Origin: Zasmidium citrigriseum
Lineage: Eukaryota > Ascomycota > Dothideomycetes > Mycosphaerellales > Mycosphaerellaceae
DNA: 64,000 nt
Direction of reading: 5' to 3'
Assembly: GCA_002786025.1 (NCBI GenBank)
Contig: NHNW01000011.1
Span: 372,001 to 436,000, forward strand
The position numbers and the translations under genes were made by a program. Under the pieces are notes generated by a model. It saw only the letters and a list, made by a program, of their open reading frames with translations. It ran no database searches and was not told the origin of the DNA. Below are positions 1-12,029 of the stretch, piece after piece (positions within the stretch are counted from its first letter, which is position 1; each line of letters starts with the position of its first letter).

Positions 1-555
1 CGCTGCCGCCGGCTCGTATCCTGGAAAGGAAGTCTTTAAGGAATCCGACGGCGTGTCCGGCACAAGAAATCCCCGGACTCCCCGCCCTGACGCCCATCTT
101 CCTCAGCGGCTCAACATGCTCCAACCACTCCCTCGCACAGAGTTCAGCAGACATGTTACTCTGGTCCGGTAGTTCGGGTTCATTGAAGAGAATCACAGTA
201 TTCGAGCCACAAGTCTTGACTTTGTCTGGGAGGGACTCAATGCCCACGTTGTTCCATTGCATGGGGATGAATTGCAGGGAACTGCTGTTGGGGGTCGGGT
301 TGGGGGACCAGTTGTCTATGAGGAGTGAGGTTAGTCCGGTCTCGAGGAAAGGTGCTTGAAGTGTGCCAACGTACAGATCCATGAGATCTTGGAGCCGGGT
401 TTTGTGAATGGGAAGATGGGGTCTTGGTTCTCGACGGGCCAGCAGAGGCCTCTCTTGGACGAGGTTTTTGTTGAGGACGATGAGGTTGGTGTTCGATTTT
501 CCATGTGCTGCTTCACTTCGCCGACGGTCTTGTTCATTAGATCTTTGAGACCCAT
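1..555 (-). CDS. Glycoside hydrolase family 128 / Asl1-like beta-1,3-glucanase (3' end off the window)
   Basis: Two exons are visible, 376/375-555 and <1-315, with a 59-base intron (316-374, GTACGT...CTAAC...CATAG). Splicing joins SWI to YNW, restoring the strand motif with aromatic residues typical of Asl1-like glycosyl hydrolases (PF11790). Upstream lies KRGLCW, the usual first strand of this fold, and downstream VILFNEPELPDQSNMS, where the Glu of NEP is the expected acid/base. The family cleaves beta-1,3-glucan and is used in wall remodelling or feeding. The chosen ATG at 555 gives about 33 residues rich in Ser/Thr before the domain and no obvious signal peptide, so the enzyme may be cytosolic or an upstream signal exon may be missed. 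The last part, including the second catalytic Glu, lies beyond position 1. Family call is from motifs only. Confidence 0.8.
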
Positions 556-1081
556 TTTGGAGGTTGAGACAGGGGAGAAGTAAGTGCGGTATCACTACTC
601 GATTCGGAGAGAAGTTCAAGTTTCAAGGTGAGGTCCAATGCCAAGGACCCAGCCACGCGTACTTTGCACGAAGTCACGATTTCACTCTGAACTAAAGTGA
701 AGGTACGAAGGATGTGACTTTTAACAGATGACCATTCGTATACCGAATCTATCAAAATCCTGCCTTCCTGCTTGCTTCGTCCAGTCCAATGCACCATCAT
801 GCCCAAACGCAGACCGAGAGACTCGCACAAGATGTTCGTCACTTGCCACGACCCAAAGACCACACAGACCACGCAGCCAAAACGCAGCAGTAATGAAGAA
901 TAACTTGCCGAACCAAACGGTACCCGCACACCTGTCATGACAAACACTAACCGAAGCTCGCGATCCTGTCGACGCCGACGCGTAGTCGTACTTGCAAAGG
1001 AATCAAACCCTGTTTTTCGCACTGACGCACTCGTTTCTTTCAGGAGGTCGGACGGCTTCCAAGCAAGCCGCCCTAGTGCTG
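556..1081. other. Intergenic: 5' side of the GH128 gene, 3' side of the copper-fist gene
   Basis: I see no gene here. A 161-codon open frame on the minus strand has arginine- and serine-rich low-information sequence and no recognisable domain, so I treat it as chance. Confidence 0.5.
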
Positions 1082-2885
1082 TTATTGGTACGGCCAGTTT
1101 CCTGGGAAGTCCTGACTTGAGAAGTCTTGGTCGAGATAGGGACTTGCAAAGGTGTCGGCGGGAACGCTCAAGGATCCGTCGCTCCAGGGCTGGGTTGTGA
1201 ATGTATTTGTCTCGTCCATTGGACCAACGCCCGACGTGTTCATATCCATGCCACCCATTCTCTTGTTGGCCGAAGAATCCATTGCAGTTGGGCTGTTGCC
1301 GCCGAGCATGCCATTCTCAAAGTCAAATTCGGGGAACAGCTGCTTGATCATGTCGTCGTTAGGTGCGCTGGCGGGACCGACAGAATGCGACTGGGGTCGA
1401 CCTGGATTTGAGGTTGGCATCGCGGGACGTTGCGCAATGCTGGTCATCGACGGCATCGTAGGCGTGTTCCAAGCCTCGGGCAAACCCAGAGACTCGTCGT
1501 TCGCCAATGTCTTTTGCTTGCCGTCATCGGCACCAGGGAGACCATTGACAGGGGTCTGCCACTCGTTCGTCATGTTCGGCATGGAGAAGTCCGTGTTTCC
1601 GAAGAAATTGGGAGGCAGGCTGCGGCGGTTGCTGTTGGAGTCACTACCGGCCATGTCCTCGAAGCCTCCCATGTCTTCTTGGATGCTTGGCATATGGAAG
1701 CCATATAAGTCATCCATGGTGGGCAGCTCGTCAATTTCGGACTGCGTGCCTGAAGACGCTGCAGTCAGCGCAGGCTGTGCGGTATTGCTAAAGTCAAGGG
1801 CAGTGGCCCACACACCGAAGGGATTGTTGTTCGGAATGTTAGAGTCGGCGGAGGGAAAGGCCGACCAAGGGTCGTAAGAAGTATCGGTCATGCCTGACAT
1901 GGGATCCATTGGGGGAAAGACGTTGTCGCTGGTGGCTGAATCGTAACTTTGGTTGGTCTGAATGGGTCCAAGGCTGCTGAAGTCGATGGAAGAAAGCTTG
2001 GCATCGGATAGACCGCCATTGCAACCGGTCATGGCGGGCTGTTTAGGCGAAGGTTGCTCTGATTTGGACATGCGTCGCTCAGTATGTTGAGAAGATTTTG
2101 TTTGCTGCCCCATGGTTGAAGGATTCCATGGCATGTTGCTGTCAAGTGCCAAGCTGTCGACAGATCGTCGAGCCTGGGTACTGACGTTCTGATCTGTATG
2201 CGCTCTTGGCATCGGCATCTTGTATGGCATACCGCACTCATGGGCGGCGTGATTTCTCTTGTGGACAGGCTTGTGGTGTCCGTTCGCAAAAACAGTGATG
2301 GATCCATCCGACTTGGTCGACTCAAGGCGTGGTTTGGGGACAGCCGGGCCATGGGGCGGCGTGCCGTCGTCCTGGCTTTGTGGCTCCTTTTTGATGAGCG
2401 AACACGAACACTTGCCGCCGTGATGGCAGCAACAGCCCTGCTCTTCAGCGACGGCGATCAAGTGGCGCGGGTCTTCTTCCTTCTTGGAGTTGTCGTGGAA
2501 GCCGGCCTTTGCGCGCTCTTCGGCCTCGCGCAGATGGATACATTTCTCCTTGGGATGATGCGGTTTTTCCGCCTCGCCACAGTCACATTTGACGTGGGCG
2601 GAGCGTTTCTTGCGCTCAAGGCGACAGTGCTGGCATTGTGTCACCGGGCGTCCCTTTTTGGGGACGAGGGTGAGCTCGCGGTCTGGGCAACGGTCAGCAA
2701 CGACTTTCCACGCGGCAAGGTTCCGGTGGCGACGACGTACCAGTATGCGTGCAGCCACTCACTCGGTGACCTTTCAGGCATGACTGGCAGGCCCATTTGG
2801 TACCGTCCGGCTTTCTGTAGAAGAAGAGCAATCAGTAAATGTCGCAAAGGGGGCAGGAGATGGCTGGTGGCACGTACACGACCAT
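1082..2885 (-). CDS. Copper-fist (copper-responsive) transcription factor
   Basis: Three coding exons: 2878-2885, 2741-2814 and 1082-2682, with introns of 63 and 58 bases; total 1683 nt, 560 residues. The spliced N-terminus reads MVVKPDGTKWACQSCLKGHR, then SGCTHT-DRELTLVPKKGRP and CQHC..CDCGE. This is a complete copper fist: Cys/His ligands of the zinc site, the KGHR motif and the K/RGRP minor-groove hook. A second cysteine block, GCCCHHGGKCSCS, lies near residue 130 and is a candidate copper-sensing cluster. The rest is Ser/Pro/Asn-rich and acidic, as expected of an activation region, ending in WPYQ. Members (Ace1, Mac1, Cuf1, filamentous AceA/MacA/CufA) control copper uptake, copper detoxification or both; which applies here cannot be read from the sequence. 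Both introns cut the DNA-binding domain, so a model starting in the third exon would lose it. Confidence 0.9.
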
Positions 2886-4220
2886 ATCCGGGAGAGAGCT
2901 GCAGTTGCGCGATTTTTTGAGCCGGCAGCGAGAAATTGGTGCAAATCAAAGAGCGCTCGCCGACGGGGATGGGCGATGCTGCGGAAGGCAGAATAAAATA
3001 GCGACAAGGACTAATAATGCGAAAGGGCCGTCAGGCGGTCGTCGAAGCGTGTGGGTATCTCTAATCGTCCATGGGTCCGGAACGCCTTGCTGTGCTGTGC
3101 AGTGTCGAAGAAGCAGTCGTGCCAAGCCGAGGAAGGCTCGCAGAGGGACGCGCAGAGCGGAGAGCGTATCAAGGCCTAGGCACACCACAGCGGTGGCCCT
3201 TAATGCGGCCGGGCGGCGACGACGGATGGACACTCAAAATGGAGGCGACGGCGGCGCTGGGGGCGGTGGTGGTGTTGTGCGAAGGGAGAGATGGGAAGAG
3301 GCAGAGAGCAGGTCAGGAATTCGACGCTGCCGAAGCGCTGCGACTACGGGCTGTGGAGCAGCAACAGCGGCGAACCTGAAAGCTGCTAGCACCAGCCCAT
3401 CGCCCATCTCTCGCCGTGAGCGAAGGCCTCTGCATGCGGCACCGACCAGCGCCAGCCCACGCAATAATCCAAATACGCCGGCGACGACATGCACTTTCTT
3501 CTTCCTCGCCCTCGCCCTCGCCGTCGTCGTCGCCGGCACTGCACTGCTCACTGCAGCCCTGCCGTGCCCGCCACCTCGTTCAGGCTCCTGTGATCTCACT
3601 GCCCACCATCCACCTGCCCGGCTCGTCCCTTCTCGCAAGCGAACACTCTCCATCCTCTGCTGCACTTCACGTTTCGCTGCGACGCACTCCGCCACACTGC
3701 AACATGTCATGCCGAGCCAATCTCAACACTGCCGAAATCAACCACAGCTATCCATGCAGCGCAGCGACGACTAGCGACCCATTCCGAGGTCTCTCCAACA
3801 GAGTCCGAAAGGCGCTGCGACTGATGAAGCAAGCAACTAGGCCGTAGCCGCTGACAGCGCTCCGTACTCTCCTGCTCCTGTTTGACTATCAACTAATCCC
3901 GCTAGCCTTCCCATCAGTCCGCGACTATATTATGGGGCCAACCTGCATCTCCTGCGCCTAGGTACACCTGCGTCCTGGTAAACTACACAGCTTAAACGCG
4001 AAGATCGCCCTTCATCCCACGCCAATGGCCTGCCGGATCTGCATGAGCTCTCGTCAACCCTTCATTGACTTGCAGCGTTTCCATCCACAGCATACCAGCT
4101 GGTCAAGACGTCAACGCCGCTCTCCCACCAGGTACGTACATATACACTTCAGAAAAGCTTGTTGGATGCGCCCGCACGTTGGTCGCAGGGCCCACGCGTC
4201 GCGCTTCCATACTCGTCCGC
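2886..4220. promoter_or_regulatory. Long 5' region of the copper-fist gene (1.3 kb, no gene seen)
   Basis: This stretch separates the copper-fist ATG from the stop codon of the next minus-strand gene. Open frames in it (for example 3234-3710 minus and 2839-3774 plus) are Arg/Pro/Ser/Ala-rich with no domain and coincide with a C/T- and GCC/CTC-rich tract around 3490-3560. I did not find a TTTGCTC copper element. It probably holds the promoter and leader. Confidence 0.4.
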
Positions 4221-7200
4221 TCATTGTGACGAACTTAGCAATCGTCGGATGTCCGCGAGGCGTCCATTCTTGACCGCATCTCTCTTGTTTGACTTCTCGG
4301 AGAATGCCACCATCATCAGCTTGCGCTTGTCCTTTTGGATTTGTATCGTCTCCTCTTCAATGCTGTCGTTCATGACTAGCCGAAAGACCCTCGTCTCTTT
4401 GGTTTGGCCCAAACGATGAACGCGGTCGACCGCCTGGTCCTCGATTGCAGGAGCCCTGTGTGCCGTTAGCCGAAGCTCTGTGACAAGCATTGCCGTGTCA
4501 CTTACCACCAGGTATCGCTCAAGATGACGTTGTTGGCCGCAGTAAGATTCAATCCGACCGCACACACTCCCAACGACGCCAACATGATCGTCGTGTCCTT
4601 GTCGCCCTCGAGCTTCTCAAGAGCAGCATCACGCTTCTGTGCCGACATCGTTCCGTCAAGTCGACAATACTTGTATCCGTCTCGATCAAGCCGGCTTTGA
4701 ACGATGTCAAGCCAACGAGTCCACTGAGCTAAAGCACGGAATCAGTCAGCAGACGTCTTGAACGGGTCCGTCTCTCGTCACACGTACAGAAGATGACGGT
4801 CTTGTTGCCATTGCCGTGAGTCGCTTCCAGAATGTGCATCAGAGCCTCGAGCTTGCTAGACGACTCGGTCAAATCAAGATCCTCGTCAGTGCTCTGTTCG
4901 CCGCCGTCGACCGCAGGTGGTACAAGGACAGTGTCATCCTTCAGCTCTGCACGACACATTGGGCACTTCTTCTGGGTCTCAATGACCCGAGTGATGCACT
5001 CTCCACCAAAGGCGTGCCCGCAAGTCGTGATGACCTGATGATGAGCGAACGTTAGCAGATGTCTTCAGACGCAGTTGTCCCCTGTCTGTACAGGCTCTTA
5101 CCGGGTTGTGCAGCGTCTCGAGGCAGATTGCGCAGTCCTCCTGCGATTCAATTTGCACTTGCAAGACATCTTGAAGTGCCTTCTTGTTCTCAGGGGTGAG
5201 ATCGACGGTCTGCTCTTTCTCAAGTTGTTGAAGCAGATTCGTAACCCGCTCGCCACAAAGCCGCCACGAGTTACAGCATTGTCTCATTCTCAGCAAGACC
5301 TCGAGCAGATGGGAGTATAGAACGCCATTATTTGCTTTGCTTTCGAACTTGTTCAGGACGCCCTTGGCTTGCTTCTTCAGGGCATCGTACCGCTCGCGCT
5401 CCTTGGACGTGAAGTCTACCCGGTGGACGAACTCCTCGAGTGGAGGTAGTTTGAGGTCAATGAACGCCATCTCCTTGCGCCTCCGTAAGGAGAAGGCCTT
5501 CATGACGGCCTTCAAGAGCATTGTGGCGGCGGCATCTCCGTTTTTCATCGGTCTGGCGAGGACGCTGTTGTATATCTCGAGGGATTGCAGCCCGCCTGTG
5601 ACGCCCACGAATCGAAGCAGGGAGTAGAGGTCCTTCAGCGAGTTGACAATAGGTGTACCTGTAAGTACCCAACGAGAACGGGACATCAGCGCCGTGGCTG
5701 CAGCCGTGCCTTTGGCCTTGGGGTTCCTTATAGTATGGCCCTCGTCCAGAATTACACGTCTCCATCGAACAGAGTATAGACCGTGCGACCGGAGCTTGCG
5801 TTCAGGCTGCTTCGAACTGGCCTTTGGCATGTAATCCATTGCGAGAGTCTGATAGGTAGTGATGATCACGTCGTACTTCTCGAAGTCCTCGGCACTCATC
5901 TTCGTGCGGCCAGCCGCATGGTACGTGTAGACTTCCAGCTTGTGAGTGTCTTTGATGTGTGTGTCTAGATGTGAGGGACAGAAGGTCAGCAGATTTCTCA
6001 GACCTGTAATCATATGGCTTCACAAACCGAGCTGGCCTGACCAATTGGACATCACACTGAGTGGTGCCACGATCAGCGTTGTGCCTTTACGACCATCAGT
6101 AGCCAGGAGACTGATCATCTCCAGAGTCTTGCCAAGGCCCATATCATCGGCCAGAATACCGCCTGAGGCCAGCGTTGGAGCGTCGCGTGTTGAATACGTC
6201 GTTGCCAAATTGGTGTATTGGTTCTTCTTTTCGTCCTTCGACCAGAGCTGCACAGACGCTTCCGGTCCGGGTCCGGTTGGCAACCTGGGATTTTCTTGAT
6301 CGAGCAGCCATTGCAAGGCCTGCAGTTGATACGGCAGCATTTGCGTCTTGACTGCCTCTGGCTGTGAAGCCATTGGCATATTCTTCAAGTCTTCTTCTGA
6401 GACGCCAAGTTTGTCTGCGGCACCACTGATCTCTCTCGGGTTGATGCGCTCCGATGCTTCGAGAATGTCGGTCAAATCTACTGGGTTGGTGCTGCTTCCA
6501 CCAGCAGACGAAGCCTGATTGGTATATTTGCCCTTCGAGGAAGCGGCCTTTGCTCTTGCAGCAGCGAGTCGCTCTTTCTCTTCGGCCTTACGTCTCTTTT
6601 CGGCCTCCTTAAGCGCTTTCGTCGATAGTCGATCTGCTGCCATTCTGTCCTGCGTTGCACGGCCCTCTGTCGAGTGAGGTTCCGGCCCGTATGCATGAAT
6701 TGTCAGAGGGCAATCGTAGAATCCCTTCTCACCAGCGAGTTGGCCCTCCAAATGAAGCCATCGGTTGTCGATGTACTTCGCGAGTTTGGCTGCCATCGCT
6801 TTGGGAATATGGCCGATTTGGATGCCGGCGACATTGTCAATACGGATGGCATTTCGATCGTAAGGGTTGCCTTGAGGATCAAGTCAGCGAGGCGGAAGGA
6901 ATACTACTTGCTTAGCAGAATCGTACCTGGCTCTCTACGTATCAAAATCTGCTCGCCGGCGTTGGCCAGACCGTCGTAATACCGGACGCCGACGATCTTG
7001 GTGTCAATATCGCCATAATGTTGGAGCTGTTCGGTGTTATCGTCTTCTTGTGTAGATCCCAGTATCTCGTTGATGTCGCCTTCGTCGGCAAGCCAGGCAT
7101 TTCGCTCGGCTTCAGTGTGAGAGGATCGAGGCAGGTAGGAGCTGCTTGGAGCACCGTAAACGCTCTCGTAACCACTGCGAGCACTACTCGCTGGCGGCGT

Positions 7201-7389
7201 TGGGAACGTCGACGGGTATGGGCTCACATAGCTGCTGCTCGCAGTCCTCTGCGCCTTGGCTGGCGCGACCTCGTCGTCGCTTCCGGTCAGATCAACCTCG
7301 ACGCGCTTCCGCTTGCCGTCGGCACCGCCTTGTGCCATTTTGTTGTTTGTGTTGCTGGACGTCTCCGACAGTACCTTTCGGGGTGGCAT
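4221..7389 (-). CDS. HIRAN-SNF2-RING-helicase protein, Rad5/HLTF type
   Basis: Six exons: 6927-7389, 6028-6870, 5102-5964, 4788-5034, 4506-4728, 4221-4455; introns of 56, 63, 67, 59 and 50 bases. Coding length is 2874 nt, 957 residues. Order of domains: a basic, disordered start with an NLS-like KRKR; a HIRAN domain (about 125-210) restored across the first intron as REP-GNPYDRNAI..IGHIP; SNF2 ATPase with ADDMGLGKT (about residue 394) and DEGH; a C3HC4 RING (about 705-745, CAICLE...CGHAF...CPMC) split by an intron; and helicase C with VHRLGQT. Rad5/HLTF proteins are ubiquitin ligases and translocases that polyubiquitinate PCNA and remodel stalled forks, acting in the nucleus. At 957 residues it is nearer HLTF than budding yeast Rad5. 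An in-frame ATG 31 codons upstream (7482) is possible, but the MPPRK start fits better. It shares a 270-bp divergent promoter with the Zn2Cys6 gene. Confidence 0.92.
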
Positions 7390-7659
7390 TGTGGGAGAGT
7401 TGTACGTGTCTGCAGAAAAGGGGAGCTGCGTTTGATGTCTCACGAACTGACAGGTCGAGAAGTCGCGCGTCATGCGGCCCAAGCTCCAATGTTGTTTGGG
7501 GAAGGGACGCTAGCGCCAAATTGCCGCGCTGTCACATGCTCAGCCGGCACAAGCATTATGTCAGCGAATCCAATGTTTGCACCTTTCCTCTTTCACCATA
7601 ACCACTCCATCTCCAACCAGCTGCTTCGCGGACCATTCTCCGCTATGTAAACCACGACA
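7390..7659. promoter_or_regulatory. Divergent promoter between the HLTF-type gene and the Zn2Cys6 gene
   Basis: The 270 bases between two head-to-head start codons must hold both core promoters. Near the plus-strand gene there is a start-stop ATGTAA at 7645-7650, nine bases before its ATG. Confidence 0.6.
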
Positions 7660-9733
7660 ATGGCGACACAAAAGCGCGGCAGAGCTTGTGTGGCTTGCGC
7701 ATCAATAAAAATCAAATGCGATCTAGGAAGCGATACGACATTGGAGCCTCCCTGTTCACGGTGCTCCCGACTGAAGAAGGACTGCATCTTGTCGGCCCCC
7801 AAACGACAGAAAGATCGAGTGGCCGAGCTCGAAGCACAAGTTGCTGCGTTGACACGCCTACTCCAGCAGCAGGGAATCCAAGACCCAGATGCTGCTGCTG
7901 CGAAATACGATCACGATGCTGAATCCGGGGGTGGCGACAGTACTGCCAGGAAACGCAGACTTGTGGAAGACTCGCCTGTTTCTTCGACTCTTGAGTATGT
8001 TTCGACCGGGCGAATGAGCTCTAGAGACATAGAGAATTACGAGCTATCAAGACTGGACAAAATCGTTCCACTGGACCTCCAGGCGCGCGTTCTCGAAAAG
8101 TACCTGACTGAGATCGTGCCCGTATTCCCACTCGTTCCAATTCCCGGCGACCAAGACCTTGAGACTCTACGAGCGCAACGACCAATCCTACTCCAAGCAA
8201 TCGTATATGCTGCAAGCCCAGGATTGCTGTCAATAGATATGCAGGAAGACGTCGCAAAAATGTTTCTCAATCGACTATCGGGTACAACATATGACCAAGG
8301 AGAAAAGTCACTGGAATTGATCCAGGCCATTCAGATTACCTGCCTCTGGTATCGTGCTCCAAAGCATCACAAACACATCGCAGCGTATCAATTGATATCT
8401 CTTGCATCTAATTTGGCAGATGACATTGGCATTGGAGCTGGGCCTTTCACGTCTCCGGACCACCCATTTTCCGCAAAGGGCGAGGATATCGAAGCTGTTG
8501 ATGCATTGAGGTGTGTTTACCTTCAAGACGCATCTCTGAACGTGTGAGAGAATGATTTGCTAACTCGAGTTCAGAGCTTGGCTGGGCTGTTATCATTTGA
8601 GCTCTGTTATGGGCAGCTTGATGAGAGCCACTGGTCTGCCTGCGTGGTATCATGAAGAGCCATCGAATCCATTCATGTCGAAACTGATGCGGCAAGGAGA
8701 GAAGGGCGTGGCCGCGTCGAACTGGACCTCGCACCATGATCAATGCCTCCTGTTTATGGAGTATTCACCCACCTCTCTTCCAAGTGATCGATGGGTTGGT
8801 CAATACTTCCGTGCAGAAAAGCTCGCGGACGACATTATATCCGAAATGGAGCTTGCAGACATGGCATCCTACTACGACGTGTCACAAGTTGGCATGAAGA
8901 TCAAGATCCAATCTTGCAAGAACCAGATACTGAATTGGAAGATCAAGATCCCGCAAGAGCTTCGCATGCCGGCCTTGCTTGTATGGGAGCATGTAGCTAC
9001 GGCATACATGTACGAAGCCGTTCTACACACTCCTACAAACCAGAGGTCTTTTGCGGCGCCGTTTGTCGCGGAAAACCTATCTTGCTCGGATTTTCCGACG
9101 CCTGTGGTCACGCAAGATCATGTCACCGCTATCTACGAGCTACTGAGCGCTCTGCATGCTATAATCGACATCACCACGGGCTTCGATGCTTTGACGACGA
9201 TTGCGCTCCCAGGCCTCGTGTACGCCTCCCGCGCAGGTGAGTGGCAATGTTTCCATGATCACAAACATGTGGAAATCTGCTGATAATGGACAGCATATGC
9301 CAACTTTGTTCTGGCCAAATTATACATTGCAGTGACGGCTCCAGGCAACACATTGGGCACCATCCTTGAACCATCGACGTTGAGGGCCGAGGAATACTGT
9401 GAAAGGATGATCGATTTAGGTACCAGAGTGAAGGCCATCGATGAGAGATGTGCACCGGCTCGCATGCTCACTGCTGCTCTGAGGATCAAGGAGTGGTATA
9501 CCTTGTACAACACCAGCGCCCTCGTTCCCACCAACAACGGCCTTTCTATGCAGACCAACGCTCTTCCCTTGGATTCAAACCTTCTTGGAAATGGACTCAC
9601 AAGTCAGAACCCATCGGATTGGACTTTTCAACTCTCTGAAAGTGCTGCCGACTTTGGACTGGATATTCTTTTCGCGGAGCCATTGCCGTTCGACAACTCC
9701 TTGAATCCGATGGCCTTTGGAGCGACCAAGTAA
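7660..9733 (+). CDS. Zn2Cys6 (Gal4-type) fungal transcription factor
   Basis: Exons 7660-8510, 8575-9236 and 9294-9733, introns 64 and 57 bases, 650 residues. The N-terminus carries a Zn2Cys6 cluster, C-x2-C-x6-C ... C-x2-C-x6-C, starting at residue 10, with a linker of 11 residues between the third and fourth Cys. It is followed by a heptad-like segment RVAELEAQVAALTRLL that should dimerise. The remainder, LDLQARVLEKYLTEIVPVFPLV onward (written here as two runs, LDLQARVLEKY and LTEIVPVFPLV), resembles the middle homology region of such regulators. Binding target is unknown. Its position just upstream of a permease and a P450 on the same strand suggests it could control them, but that is inference; it could equally regulate unlinked genes. 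Confidence 0.88.
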
Positions 9734-10282
9734 TGCCCAGTAGTCTCTCGGGAAATGACGGGGCGACGCCCACGCACCAATCTCTCAAGCGGCCATCACG
9801 CGGCCATGGCCGACGGCCTTTTCCAAGCCAGAAGAGGAATCCTAAGCGAGCTTTTTACTCGATGACATCGAGTCAAAGGCCACGGCCCCCAGCCCCGGAT
9901 ATACATCCACTGAGGCTATCGTGCCAAGCCATCTCTACTGATAAGGCGTTGTCACACGCTCGAGCAACGTTGCAGTAATCTGGCTCTAGTATCCGCTTTG
10001 AGAGACATCAAGCAACAATATGCGCCACTCCTGCGTCAGGAATGAAGAAAAAATTTGTCTTTCCCTGCAGTCAAGAGAGATCATCGCAACCGAGAGAGGA
10101 GTGGATTTCTATAAAGGAACGTCGTTGCCAATATGGCTTTGGATACCAGGTCAAGCTCCTGCTGTCCACGCGACACTACCCCACCGTACAATCGTGCAGT
10201 CGCGCACGATCGCCTCCATCATTCAGAGACTTCGCCCCTTCTTCGATCTGGATTGAACGACACATATACACTACGTACCATC
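9734..10282 (+). promoter_or_regulatory. Promoter region of the NCS1 permease with TATA and GATA motifs
   Basis: A TATA-like TCTATAAAG lies at 10108-10115, about 170 bases before the permease ATG. Two HGATAR-type sites, CGATAG (minus, 9916-9921) and TGATAA (plus, 9939-9944), are 23 bases apart. Paired GATA sites are the usual target of AreA-type nitrogen regulators, and NCS1 transporters in fungi are often nitrogen-regulated. Motifs this short also occur by chance. Confidence 0.4.
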
Positions 10283-12029
10283 ATGGAGAAGCTTAAGGAG
10301 TCTAGCATTGCTAGGTTCTTCAACAAGATCGCCGTCGACAGCGAACCGGGACTTTCGAATGCTCAGTTGATGCTTGCAAATGGGGATTTGAAACCTGTCG
10401 AACCCGAACGACGACAATGGAGGAGCCGTCATTTCGTAGCCTTCTGGATATCCGATTCTTTCAACATCAATACGTGGATGATATCGAGCTCCAACATCCT
10501 CGATGGGCTTTCGTGGTGGCAGTCATGGTTGACGGTTTGGGTGGGGTACAGTATCGCTGCATGCTTCGTCTGTTTGACAGGTCGAATCGCCGCAAAGTAC
10601 CACATCTCCTTTCCCGTTGTCGCTCGCAGTAGCTTTGGCATCTGGGGAAGCTTGTGGCCGGTTCTCAATCGAGCTGCCATGGCTTGTATCTGGTATGGTG
10701 TTCAAGGCTGGATTGGGGGTACTTGCGTCTATCTCATGATCAGGTCGATCTGGCCCTCATGGGATTCGTATGGTCCTGGCGGTGCCAACAACACTCTACC
10801 TGCGTCCTCTGGCACGAACGCTCGCGACTTTGTGTCGTTCTTCCTCTTCTGGCTCGGATCCCTCCCTTTTCTTTGGCCCCATGTTCATTCGATTCGGCAC
10901 CTATTCACCGTAAAGTCGGTAGTCGTGCCTACTGCCGGTATCGCATTCTTCATCTGGGCCATTGTGAGAGCAAACGGGATCGGGCCCATTGTCCATCAAG
11001 GCGCTACAGTCGGTGGTAGCACACTAGCATGGGTGAGTTGTATTCGGAAGGCAATGTGGTTGAGATTGATCTAACCTATTCTCGAACAAGGCCATTGTGA
11101 AGGGCATCATGAGCGCAATCGCCAATTTCGCAGCCCTCATTTGCAACGACCCAGATTTCGCTCGCTTCGCAAGAAAGCCGCGAGATGCTTTGTGGTCGCA
11201 ACTCCTTACCATTCCCATTGGATTTGCTGTCACCAGCTTCATTGGCATCATTGTCTCTTCTTCCTCGACGGTCATCTTCAAGGGAGATCCTATTTGGTCG
11301 CCCTTGACGCTTCTTCAAAAGTTCCTTCACGAAGACGACGTCAGTGGTGCAACACGATTCGGTGTTTTCGTCATTGCCGCTGCCTTCACTCTCGCTCAGC
11401 TTGGAACGAACATTGCTGCCAACAGTATCAGCGCTGGTACTGACATGACGGCTTTGCTGCCAAGATGGATCAACATCAGACGAGGCTCTTACATCTGCGC
11501 TCTCGTGGGTATTGTCATGTGCCCATGGCATCTGCTCGCCGACAACAACAGCTTCACGACCTACCTTTCAGCATACTCGGTCTTCCTTTCAAGCATTGCC
11601 GGAGTTATGTGCTCGGACTACTACCTAGTCAGGAAAGGCTATCTTCAGACTCGCGATCTGTACAGCGCGCTCAAGACTGGCCCATACTACTTCCACTGGG
11701 GCATCAGCTGGCGAGCATACGCATCTTACATCGCCGGCATCTGCATCAATGTCGTAGGCTTTGCTGGAGCCGTGGGTGCAACAGTCCCGATTGGAGCGAC
11801 TTACGTCTACAATCTCAACTTCTTTGGCGGGTTCATTGTAGCGGCCGCTGTATATTACATTCTCTGCTGGATCTGGCCTATCCCTGCTTGTAGCGAAACA
11901 TGGCTGGAAGCTGATGACGACTCAAATGACAGGACTGGCAGCCTGGTGTATGGCATCGAGGGCTCGGACACAGAGGACGTGGAGACGTATCACGACGGAA
12001 AAATAGATTTGCCCAAGGCAACGGTATAG
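10283..12029 (+). CDS. NCS1-family permease (Fur type: uracil/allantoin/uridine class)
   Basis: Exons 10283-11032 and 11091-12029, intron 58 bases, 562 residues. Sequence runs such as NINTWMISSSNILDGLSWW, FPVVARSSFGIWGS, RAAMACIWYGVQGW, CNDPDFARFA and QLGTNIAANSISAG are the hallmark substrate-site motifs of the nucleobase-cation-symport 1 family; about 12 hydrophobic helices are present, with charged cytosolic ends. Such proteins are plasma-membrane proton symporters for uracil, allantoin, uridine, hydantoin, thiamine or nicotinamide riboside. The Fur-like motifs argue against a Fcy-type purine-cytosine carrier, but the substrate cannot be assigned by eye. I chose the ATG at 10283 (ATCATGG context); an in-frame ATG at 10133 would add 50 poorly conserved residues and overlaps the likely transcription start. 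Confidence 0.9.

Noticed and set aside
1127..2920. Long open frames on the plus strand across the copper-fist gene
   Set aside because: They are antisense to a gene with clear domains, overlap in several phases and have no domain themselves.
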